From contig JAJZUL010000001.1 of assembly GCA_021848545.1 (NCBI GenBank), positions 102,707 to 166,706 on the forward strand: DNA of 64,000 bases, in the 5' to 3' direction. The notes under the pieces were generated by a model, which saw nothing but the letters and a program-made list of their open reading frames with translations, was not told the origin of the DNA and did not search any database. Below are positions 54,401-64,000 of this stretch, piece by piece. The stretch's first letter is position 1, and the number at the start of each line of letters is the position of its first letter. The position numbers and the translations under genes are program-made. Source of the stretch: Pseudomonadota bacterium (lineage in GTDB: Bacteria; Pseudomonadota; Alphaproteobacteria; Rhodospirillales; Magnetospirillaceae).

Positions 54401-57400
54401 ACCATGTCTGGGCGGTGGTCAAAGGCTCGGCGGTCAATAACGACGGCGGACTCAAGGTCGGTTACATGGCCCCCAGCGGCGAAGGCGAAGCGGCGGCGGT
54501 GGCCGAGGCCCTGGCGGTGTCCGGCGTCGATCCCGACACCATCGGTTTCGTCGAGGCCCACGGCACCGGCACCGAGATGGGGGACCCCATTGAGGTCAGC
54601 GCCCTCACCCAGGCCTTCCGCCCCCATACCCAGCGTACCGGCTTTTGCGCCATCGGCTCGGTCAAGACCAATATCGGCCATTTGCAGATCGCGTCGGGCA
54701 TGGCCGGCTTCTTCAAGGCGACCCTGGCGCTGGACCGCAAGGCGATTCCCCCCAGCCTGCATTTCGACCGCCCCAACCCGGCCATCGATTTCGACAATTC
54801 ACCCTTCTACGTCGCCACCAGCCTGACCCCCTGGCCGGAAACCGGCACCCCGCGGCGGGCGGGGGTGAATTCCCTGGGCATCGGCGGCACCAACGCCCAC
54901 GTCATCCTGGAAGAGGCGCCGCCGCCCCGGGCGGCGGCGGCCGACGCGCCGGAACGGCCCCGCCATATCCTGATGCTGTCGGCCCGTAGCGAGGCCGCCC
55001 TGGCGGCCCTGGCCCGCCGCTATCACGATCATCTGCGGGCCCATCCCGATTTGTCCCTGGCCGATGTGTGCTTCACCGCCAATACCGGCCGTAAGGCCTT
55101 CGATCATCGTCTGGCGGTGTGCGCAGATTCCCTGGCCGAGATGGCGGCAGCGCTGGACGGAGAGGCGGCGACCGCGGCGCGCGGGCGGGCCGACGGCACC
55201 GGCCGGCGGCGGGTCGCCTTCTTGTTTACCGGCCAGGGCTCGCAATATGCGGGGATGGGGCGGCAGCTCTATGACACCCAGCCCGGTTTCCGCCGGGACC
55301 TGGAGACCTGCGCCGCCATCCTCGATCCGCTGCTGGACCGGCCGCTGCTGGAAATCCTTTATCCCGCCGACGATGCCGACCCGGCGATCCACGAGACCGC
55401 CTATGCCCAGCCCGCCTTGTTCGCCGTGGCGTACGCCCTGGCCCGGCTGTGGATGGCCTGGGGCATCACCCCCTCGGTGGTCATGGGCCACAGCCTGGGG
55501 GAATATGTCGCTGCCTGCATCGCCGGCCTGTTCAGCCTTGAAGACGCCCTGACCCTGGTTGCGGCCCGCGCCCGGCTGATGCAGGCCCTGCCGCGGAACG
55601 GCGAAATGATGGCGGTGTTCGCATCCCGGGAGGATCTGCAGCCGCTGCTGACCGAATTCGCCGGCCGGGTGTCCGTCGCCGCCGAAAACGGCCCGCGCCA
55701 TCTGGCGCTGTCCGGGCTCGGCCCGGCGATGGCCGAGATTCGCGCCCGTCTGGCGGAAAGCGCCGTCGCCACCCACCCGTTGCGGACCTCCCACGCTTTC
55801 CATTCGCCGCTGATGGAACCGATGCTGGCGGACTTCGCCCGTATCGCCCGTCAGGTGCGCTACAGCCCGCCCCGCATCGATCTGGTGTCCAACCTGTCGG
55901 GCCGCCTGGAATCCGACCGGCTGGCGGAGCCCGATTACTGGTGCCGCCATATCCGCGAACCGGTCCGCTTCATGGCCGGGCTGGCGAGCCTGGTCGAGTC
56001 GGGCTGCGACGCCATCGTCGAGATCGGCCCCAAGCCGGTCCTGCTGGGCATGGCCGCCGACAATCTGGCGCCGGACACCATCCCGATGCTGCCCAGCCTG
56101 GCCGAAGGCCGCCCCGACTGGGAACGGATGCTCGACAGTCTGGCGCAACTGGCCGTACGCGGACCGGTGGATTGGGCCGGGCTGGACGGCGATTATGCCC
56201 GCCGCCGTCTGCCGCTGCCGACCTATCCCTTCCAGCGCCAGCGCTATTGGCTCGACCCGCCGGCCCGGTCGCGGCGCACCGCCACTCCCCGCGGCGCCAA
56301 TCCCTTGGCCGGCCGCCGCCTCCCACTGCCGGCCCTGGGGGCCATGATTCACGAGATTCCGCTCGATCCCGACCGTCTGCCGTTCCTGGGCGACCACCGC
56401 ATTTATGGCGACATCGTGGTGTCGGGCGCCTGCCATCTGTCGATGATCCTGACCGCCCTGGGCCGGGAGCGGCGCGGCGGGTCCTGCGCGGTCAAGGATG
56501 TCTGTTTCCTGGCGCCCCTGATCCTCGGCGAGGGCGAAAGCCCGATGGCGCAGGTCATCTTCTCGCCGGCGGGCATCCGGGTGACCAGTCTGTTGAGCGA
56601 CGGCGACGATGACGAGCCGATGGCGACCACCCATGTCGAGGCGGTCATCGACGAGGGCGATTTTCCCGCCCCCGCCCAGGCGCGCGACGCCGTTTGGGCG
56701 CGGTGCCCCGACGCGCTTTCCCCGGAATCCTTCTACCAAACCCAGGCCGACCGCCAGATCCGCCTGGGCCTCAGCTATCGCTGGATGCGGACGATACGCC
56801 TGGGCGATGGCGAGGCGGTATGCGTCCTGGCCCCGCCGGCCTCTCTCGGCGGGCTGGCGGCGCGGCCCCTGCATCCGGGCCTGCTGGATGCCGCCTTCGG
56901 TCTGCTTCTGGCCGCCGCCCCCCTGGCGGAGGGTGAAACCTGGCTGCCCTTCGCCATCGAGGCGGTGCGCCTGCATCACGATCCCCGGCCGGAGGGAAGC
57001 TGGGCCCATCTGCTCCTGCGCCGCAGCGAAAACGACGACGTGGTCGCCGCCGATATCCGTCTGTACGACGGCGAAGACCGGTTGGCGCTGGAATTCGTCG
57101 GTTTGGAGGGGCGGCGGGCGCGGCGCGAGGAGATTCTCAAACATCGCCCCGGCGCCGCCCGCGGCTGGACCTACGTCAAGGAATGGCGGGCGTTGGAGAC
57201 GGCCCCCGACACGGCCTCTCCCGGTGGACGGTGGCTGCTGCTGGCCGACCGGACCGGCGTCGCCGAGGATATGGCGCGGCGATTGCGCGCCGACGGCGCC
57301 CAATGTCTGCTTGCCTTCGCCGACTCGGCCTATGGAAGCGAAGATGGGAAGCATTATCGCCTCGATCCGGCGCGGCCCGCCGATTTCGACCGTCTGCTCG

Positions 57401-59022
57401 CCGAAAGCGGCGGGGGCTATGACGGCGTAATCCATCTATGGGGCCTGGACGAGCCCGAACCGGCAAAGGCCGACGGCGCCGCCCCCGGTCAAGGCCCGGC
57501 CCTGGCCGGCGCGCTGCATCTGCTTCAGTCCCTCGACAAGGCGGGGGCGACGGAATCGGCGCGGCTGTGGCTGGTCACGCGCGGCGCCCTGGCGGCGGAA
57601 GGTGAAACCCGGCCGCCCGAAATCGGCCAGAGCCCCCTGTGGGGCATGGGGCTGACCGTGGCCCTGGAATATCCCGGCCTGTCCTGCACCTGCGTGGATA
57701 TCGATCCCGAATCCGACCGGGCGGCCGCCGAATTGGCGGCAACGGTGGCGTGCGATGACGGCGAGGGCGAAATCCTGTGGCGGCGCGGCCTCCGCCACGG
57801 CGCCCGTCTGGTGGCGCGGCCCGATGCCGGAAGCGACGCGACCCTGCCGGTGTCGGCCGACGGCACCGTCCTGATCACCGGCGGCCTGGGCGCGTTGGGC
57901 CTGCTGACGGCCCAATGGCTGGTCGAACGGGGCGCCCGCCATCTGGTGCTGATGGGTCGCACCCCGCCGACGCCGGCCGCCGCCGCGACCATTCGCGCCC
58001 TGGAGCGTTCCGGGGCCACCCTTCATGTGGCCCTGGCCGATCTCGGCGACCAATCGGCGGTAGCCCGGGAAATCCAGGCCATCGGCGGTCGACTCCCCCC
58101 TTTACGTGGCATCGTCCATGCCGCCGGCGGCCTGGCCGACGGCATGGTGGCGGACCAGGATTGGAATCGGTTCGGCAGCATCTTCGCGGCCAAGATGGAC
58201 GGCGCCTGGACCCTGCACCGGCTGACCCGCGACGCGGATCTCGATTTCTTCGTACTGTTCTCCTCGGCGGCCTCGGTGCTGGGCAATCCGGGCCAGGCCA
58301 ATTACGCGGCGGCCAACGCCTTCCTCGACGGGTTGGCTCAATACCGCCGCGCCCTGGGCCTGCCAGCCACCACCATCAATTGGGGACCATGGGAAGGCGT
58401 GGGCATGGCCGCCTCTCCCGCCATCCGGACGCTGCTCGGCCGCCAGGGTTTCGCGGGCATCGCCCCCGAGGCCGGCCTCGCTTTGCTGGGTCGGGTGCTG
58501 GCGGCGAACCTCACCCAAATATGCGTCGTCGATGCCGATTGGCCCACCCATGTCGGCCAATTGCCACGGCCGCGGCCGCTTTTCGACGAATTGGCGCCGC
58601 CGCCGGCCGCGGCGGGGGCGGAGGCGGCGTCCGATTTCGCCGCCCCCCTGAGCGACGCCCCGCCCGAAGAGCGCCGGGCCCTGTTGCTAAACCTGGTGGG
58701 CGCCACCTTGCGGCGCCTTCTGGGACTGGGCGAGGACGAACTGGAATCCGGCCGCCCCCTGACCGATCAGGGGCTGGATTCGTTGATGGCGGTGCAGCTT
58801 CGCAACGGTCTGGCCCATGCGCTTCAGCGATCGCTGCCGGTCAGCCTGGTATTCAATTACCCTACGGCCATGGAAATCGTCGAGTTCCTGGACGAACAAT
58901 TTAGAAAGCCGATTGCTGATCGCCCGCAGCGCGATTCTACACGCAATTCCGCGCTTGAACTGCTTTCGGATATCGACGATTTACTTGGGGCTTCTACCTC
59001 GCGACAGGATGGATCCCCGTGA
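48430..59022 (+). CDS. Giant type I PKS with AMP-ligase/PRMT-like methyltransferase loading region and one extension module
   Basis: This is a 3530-residue synthase. Residues 20-105 resemble a degenerate adenylation C-subdomain. About 190-720 is an AMP-ligase (LSSGSTGLPK about 346, WFDTGD about 602, TAIGKIQ about 714). About 745-1190 is KR-like but degenerate: ANGLDGLG replaces TGGLGGLG, and the serine/tyrosine region is lost. About 1239-1556 is a PRMT-like methyltransferase with VDIGTG (D1284) and the double-E pattern E1353...E1362. A carrier domain follows (GGHS, Ser1659). The extending module is KS (Cys1908, His2044, His2084), AT (GHSLG Ser2355; HAFH, suggesting malonyl-CoA), DH (His2656, Asp2820), KR (LITGGLGALG, Tyr3292) and ACP (GLDSL, Ser3451). 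A short C-terminal tail may be a docking element. Gene order suggests assembly starts here. Confidence 0.93.
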   Translation: MHETCEDGTGIEEAGDEALATADAILSDPSVRECVITERRTRSGGLDRIAYVVVDEPDGFDILRPQLSALAAARVAAFVPVRRIPATAAGAPDLAALADLPVWSDDSLAAWEDSVAGCDGIDRVACIAAPDEAGPRHLHVGRLLRDLLPAAPTRPKTDVPAAIRTADTGTAPPALCHGGPLPEEPDGPATLPDLLRRAPADTAIIHVAADGTERASTYGALLEAAQRVLGRLRRSGLDAGDTVILQLERTEDILHAFWACMLGGIRPVITSVPVAYDTDSRSLDHLKHVWALLDRPPILAADSRVEAIRHSALGEGKVAAIEDLRDGPPDPVAHQSAPDDIAFFTLSSGSTGLPKAVTITHRNVLARARGVNLLCGHDAADVILNWLPFDHIGSISDWHIRCVALGCRLVYAPKELVLGRPLRWLDLIHRHRITHSWAPNFAYSLVTAALKTERPGDWDLSCVRGLLTAGEMITETATRDFLGGLAPYGLAPSVLRTAFGMAEMGSGTTYHLPRPGRSLTFHHIARDSLGGALRVADADDDTAVSFASLGAVIPGMSVRIVDDRQQVVPEGIAGYVHFSGAAVSPGYYRTPEANAVFLADGWFDTGDVGFIRDRELVLTGRADAGIIINGANFYNNEIESAVEQVDGITASFTAACAVRDTMDDAQKLAVFFHTPLTGDAVLPPLLRAIQTRLAKQLGIKADYLIPVDQETIPKTAIGKIQHKRLIRQFQEGAFAAVVERVDLLTGNERTLPNRFHRRVWLRKEPVNRPQPPDGLWLVVLDRPGHGVRLEAALTRAGLSCVTVSADADPRDVIGQLAGRRLDTIVHLAATEPGYRAEGAIVELVRALAATAPSRPVRLMAVSSQALAIGPDEATIPGKAALSGLLAAFTRALPWLDCRHIDCPDGWSEAAVALLAREVRIPSADDEIALRDGQRWIPALTRMAVAAEAERAGWRNPFKRNGTYVIANGLDGLGPYLAEFLLGRFQARLLLLGAADGDEAGRTALLRRLGTLGGTCDFAAIPAGAPDGVRETVESVAAAWGGTVDGIIHLPADRPTQVLEALSSAALTAALDEEAAVLHALSLLARERRDCPLMVVSPIIAGGGNAQDAGRPIMAAIAALHQSLVTELAREGVPLLSCGLATLTAANPAEGERALAALLVGLRLGRARPLIGAADGDPAIGRHLADASPALEIPTAFYAADHLATPEDLGLPAFVDTYGEQARCRFVQMREPETAAAEQMELWPSVAEYFVYDDLIYYALANDERRNRKYVAALERTVKDKVVVDIGTGKEAILARLALAAGARKVYAVEKGDEAYALAAAHVARLGLDDRISIIHGEAGAVSLPEPADVCVSEIVGPIGGCEGAAVIINDCHRLLRPDGIMIPTRSVTVIAAATLPDELRLRPGFHRVPASYTEKIFAEIGHPFDLRICVKKFPAENLLSPEGVFEYLDFSRPIAPEESHAILLPIDRKARLDGFLVWLKLHTIDGEVIDILEHEYSWLPVYMPVFEPGIEVEPGDRIKATVTRSLCDNGFNPDYVIDGALIRADGTRIPFTHASYHHRPQSRPHPFYERLFRDDPYGRLPSCRPGTPLHYLPELPVTATGRIDRLRLAARAAGDGRSGGGQGGPASDVEKRIAEVWRDILGVSEVGLDDSFFELGGHSLLLVQAHNRLVDLFGPQVPLVDLFKYPTVRSLAAVLADGGAPADTARRGTARAQVRARVNGAEDGRAIAVIGLSCRFPGADDPETFWRNLASGTESIAFFSDEEVLASGIDPALVRNPAYVKASPILSDVESFDAEFFGYGAAEAALMDPQQRLLLECGWEALENAGYDPFSYPGDIAVYAGASMNTYLLNNVHPNRDALDALDSLEVTTLDSMGGFQLMVANDKDYLPTRLSYKLNLRGPSLNVQTACSTGLVVIHLGCQALLAGEADMVLAAGSAVQIPHRAGHLYQDGMIVSPDGHCRAFDAEAKGTVFGSGVGVVLLKRLDDALRDGDHVWAVVKGSAVNNDGGLKVGYMAPSGEGEAAAVAEALAVSGVDPDTIGFVEAHGTGTEMGDPIEVSALTQAFRPHTQRTGFCAIGSVKTNIGHLQIASGMAGFFKATLALDRKAIPPSLHFDRPNPAIDFDNSPFYVATSLTPWPETGTPRRAGVNSLGIGGTNAHVILEEAPPPRAAAADAPERPRHILMLSARSEAALAALARRYHDHLRAHPDLSLADVCFTANTGRKAFDHRLAVCADSLAEMAAALDGEAATAARGRADGTGRRRVAFLFTGQGSQYAGMGRQLYDTQPGFRRDLETCAAILDPLLDRPLLEILYPADDADPAIHETAYAQPALFAVAYALARLWMAWGITPSVVMGHSLGEYVAACIAGLFSLEDALTLVAARARLMQALPRNGEMMAVFASREDLQPLLTEFAGRVSVAAENGPRHLALSGLGPAMAEIRARLAESAVATHPLRTSHAFHSPLMEPMLADFARIARQVRYSPPRIDLVSNLSGRLESDRLAEPDYWCRHIREPVRFMAGLASLVESGCDAIVEIGPKPVLLGMAADNLAPDTIPMLPSLAEGRPDWERMLDSLAQLAVRGPVDWAGLDGDYARRRLPLPTYPFQRQRYWLDPPARSRRTATPRGANPLAGRRLPLPALGAMIHEIPLDPDRLPFLGDHRIYGDIVVSGACHLSMILTALGRERRGGSCAVKDVCFLAPLILGEGESPMAQVIFSPAGIRVTSLLSDGDDDEPMATTHVEAVIDEGDFPAPAQARDAVWARCPDALSPESFYQTQADRQIRLGLSYRWMRTIRLGDGEAVCVLAPPASLGGLAARPLHPGLLDAAFGLLLAAAPLAEGETWLPFAIEAVRLHHDPRPEGSWAHLLLRRSENDDVVAADIRLYDGEDRLALEFVGLEGRRARREEILKHRPGAARGWTYVKEWRALETAPDTASPGGRWLLLADRTGVAEDMARRLRADGAQCLLAFADSAYGSEDGKHYRLDPARPADFDRLLAESGGGYDGVIHLWGLDEPEPAKADGAAPGQGPALAGALHLLQSLDKAGATESARLWLVTRGALAAEGETRPPEIGQSPLWGMGLTVALEYPGLSCTCVDIDPESDRAAAELAATVACDDGEGEILWRRGLRHGARLVARPDAGSDATLPVSADGTVLITGGLGALGLLTAQWLVERGARHLVLMGRTPPTPAAAATIRALERSGATLHVALADLGDQSAVAREIQAIGGRLPPLRGIVHAAGGLADGMVADQDWNRFGSIFAAKMDGAWTLHRLTRDADLDFFVLFSSAASVLGNPGQANYAAANAFLDGLAQYRRALGLPATTINWGPWEGVGMAASPAIRTLLGRQGFAGIAPEAGLALLGRVLAANLTQICVVDADWPTHVGQLPRPRPLFDELAPPPAAAGAEAASDFAAPLSDAPPEERRALLLNLVGATLRRLLGLGEDELESGRPLTDQGLDSLMAVQLRNGLAHALQRSLPVSLVFNYPTAMEIVEFLDEQFRKPIADRPQRDSTRNSALELLSDIDDLLGASTSRQDGSP

Positions 59023-59804
59023 CCCGACATTCCACGACCACCGTCGCCGCGACCGAGAGCGGACCCGCGCGGTTCAACCGCTGGATCACCTGCCCCTTTC
59101 CCAACCCCGCCGCCGAACTGCGCCTGTTCTGTTTGCCCTTCGCCGGCGGCGGCGCGTCGGTCTTTCGCGGCTGGGGCCAGGCCCTGCCGGCCCGGGTCGA
59201 GCTTTGTCCCGTCCAGCTTCCCGGGCGGGAGAACCGGCTGAGCGACCCGCTCTTCACCGAGATGGGCGCCCTGACCGAGGCCCTGGCCGCCGAAATCCTG
59301 CCCTTCACCGACAAGCCCTTCGCCCTGTTCGGCCACAGCATGGGGGCGCTGGTCTCCTTCGAACTGACCCGCGCCCTGCGCCGCCTGGGCGCGCCGCTTC
59401 CCACCATGCTGTTCCTGTCGGCCCACCGCGCCCCCCATCTGCCTTTGCGCCGACGGCCGTTGATCGGCCTGGATCAGGCCGAGTTCCTGGAGGCGGTACG
59501 GTCCTTCGGCGGAACGCCCGGCGACGTGTTCGCCCATCCCGAACTGGTCGAGATCATCCTGCCGATCCTGCGCGCCGACCTCGCCTTGTGCGACGGCTAC
59601 CGTTTCACGCCGGACGCCGCGTTGCCCTGCCCCTTCGTGCTGTATGCCGGGCGCCAGGACAGCGAGGTCGATCCTGCCGAGATCGAGGCCTGGAATGAGC
59701 ATACCAGCCACGGCGCCCGGCTCAGGATCTTTCCCGGCGACCATTTCTTTCTTCGCTCCGACCGCGCGCTGCTGCTGCGGGCGATGGCGAGCGCGTTGGC
59801 ATGA
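59019..59804 (+). CDS. Type II thioesterase of the PKS cluster
   Basis: This 261-residue alpha/beta hydrolase edits misprimed carrier domains. The family features are LFCLPFAGGGASVFRGW, ELCPVQLPGRENR, the GHSMG nucleophile (Ser107), YAGRQDSEVDP with the acid, and FPGDHFFL with the histidine. The GTG start overlaps the PKS stop (GTGA), so the two are translationally coupled. Type II thioesterases are usual in both PKS and NRPS clusters. Confidence 0.92.
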   Translation: MTRHSTTTVAATESGPARFNRWITCPFPNPAAELRLFCLPFAGGGASVFRGWGQALPARVELCPVQLPGRENRLSDPLFTEMGALTEALAAEILPFTDKPFALFGHSMGALVSFELTRALRRLGAPLPTMLFLSAHRAPHLPLRRRPLIGLDQAEFLEAVRSFGGTPGDVFAHPELVEIILPILRADLALCDGYRFTPDAALPCPFVLYAGRQDSEVDPAEIEAWNEHTSHGARLRIFPGDHFFLRSDRALLLRAMASALA

Positions 59805-59840
59805 CCCGGCGATAAGGGCAGACAGGGACAGGAGCGAACG

Positions 59841-60419
59841 ATGACGGACGAACCGGACGATAACGCCCTCTACCGCGTGGTGATGAATCACGAGGAGCAA
59901 TATTCCATCTGGCCGGCGGACCGGGACCTGCCCCTGGGCTGGACGGATGCCGGCAAGACGGGGTCCAAGGCCGATTGCCTGGCCCATATCGACGAAGTCT
60001 GGACGGATATGCGCCCCTTGAGCCTGCGCCGCCACATGGAGGAATTGGCCCGGGCGCCGCAGCCGGCCGCCGTTGAGCCCGCGACCGGGGAAGAGGACGA
60101 TCTGGTCTCGCGTCTGGCCGCCGGCCCCCACCCCGTCGAGATCGCCTTGCGCCCGGAGCGCAGCCTCGCCCGGTTCCAGGAAAGCGTCGAGCGCGGCTAT
60201 GTCCACGTCGCCTTTCCCGAAACCCGCGGCGGCACCGAATTGGGCATCCGGCTGGACCCGGAGGCGAGCGATCTGAGCGGCGCCGATTTCGACCGGGGCA
60301 CCGGCGTCGCCCGTCTGGTGGGCAGTCTCACCCTCAATTTCGTCAAGGTGCGCTGTCTGGCCGAGGTCGAGCTGCCGACCCTGGCCGGCAACGGGCATCT
60401 GGAAATCCTTCGGGATTGA
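59841..60419 (+). CDS. MbtH-family protein with an unusual C-terminal extension
   Basis: The first about 70 residues are a complete MbtH domain: [20 protein letters not shown], then [20 protein letters not shown] and RPLSLR. MbtH proteins bind and activate NRPS adenylation domains. MbtH proteins are normally 60-80 residues; this one has 192. After an Ala/Pro linker, residues about 95-192 form an extra beta-rich domain ([40 protein letters not shown]) that I cannot identify. The gene lies between the thioesterase and the second PKS. It implies an adenylation domain in the cluster, either the AMP-ligase of the first PKS or one beyond the window. Confidence 0.88.
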   Translation: MTDEPDDNALYRVVMNHEEQYSIWPADRDLPLGWTDAGKTGSKADCLAHIDEVWTDMRPLSLRRHMEELARAPQPAAVEPATGEEDDLVSRLAAGPHPVEIALRPERSLARFQESVERGYVHVAFPETRGGTELGIRLDPEASDLSGADFDRGTGVARLVGSLTLNFVKVRCLAEVELPTLAGNGHLEILRD

Positions 60420-60421
60420 TC

Positions 60422-64000
<3,579 letters not shown>

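Noticed and set aside
52159..57435. Two minus-strand open frames of about 870 codons inside the PKS gene
   Set aside because: They are antisense to intact KS, AT and DH domains and lack any recognisable motif.

Overview
The window is a GC-rich bacterial chromosome segment. It most resembles an alphaproteobacterium of the Rhodospirillales. The evidence is a cysE-iscR-desulfurase-iscS-iscU-iscA-hscB-hscA cluster, an M48 BepA-like protease beside an aminotransferase, and large c-di-GMP and chemotaxis sensors of a style common in that order. The genus cannot be fixed from sequence reading alone. No rRNA, tRNA or CRISPR array was seen.

Layout. Bases 1-7077 (minus strand) hold the iron-sulfur cluster assembly operon and cysE; hscA runs off the left edge. 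Bases 7383-12958 hold housekeeping genes: an alpha/beta hydrolase, an aminotransferase, a gamma-glutamyltransferase-like lipoprotein, an M48 protease with TPR-like repeats, a small monooxygenase-like protein and a small membrane protein. This stretch also holds a P-type ATPase relic and a short inverted-repeat element. Bases 12970-16858 encode a cytochrome bc1 complex with a c4-type dihaem cytochrome inside the operon; its cytochrome b looks beta/gammaproteobacterial. A YciK-like SDR lacking its catalytic tyrosine is divergent from it. Bases 18299-24445 are a hynS-isp1-isp2-hynL [NiFe] hydrogenase locus with a HupH-like protein, the maturation protease and hypC.

Bases 24446-37653 form a signalling and transport block. 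It contains a chemoreceptor with CZB and PilZ domains, and a 1720-residue GAF/PAS/GGDEF/EAL protein. A tandem pair of divergent DAACS-fold transporters sits downstream of a family-3 solute-binding protein. Relics lie around these genes: a duplicated 295-base piece of the EAL gene, a DAACS scrap and a haloacid dehalogenase tail. An IS1380-family element lies at about 38069-39667. Bases 39745-46791 hold a cyclic-peptide-type ABC exporter and an apparent operon of a DUF697-like protein, a prohibitin-like protein, a family-6 periplasmic binding protein and a third divergent DAACS transporter.

From 47211 to the right edge lies the left part of a polyketide / probable NRPS-PKS cluster. It comprises an amidohydrolase, a 3530-residue PKS, a type II thioesterase, an MbtH protein with an extra C-terminal domain, and a second PKS cut by the window end. 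The PKS order is AMP-ligase, degenerate KR, PRMT-like methyltransferase, carrier, KS, AT, DH, KR, ACP. The MbtH protein implies an NRPS adenylation domain in or near the cluster.

The observations I consider least explained are three. First, three DAACS paralogues have lost the NMDGT sodium motif and sit beside two unrelated types of solute-binding protein. Second, the PKS loading region contains a PRMT-like domain. Third, the bc1 locus has a foreign look and a pseudo-SDR neighbour.
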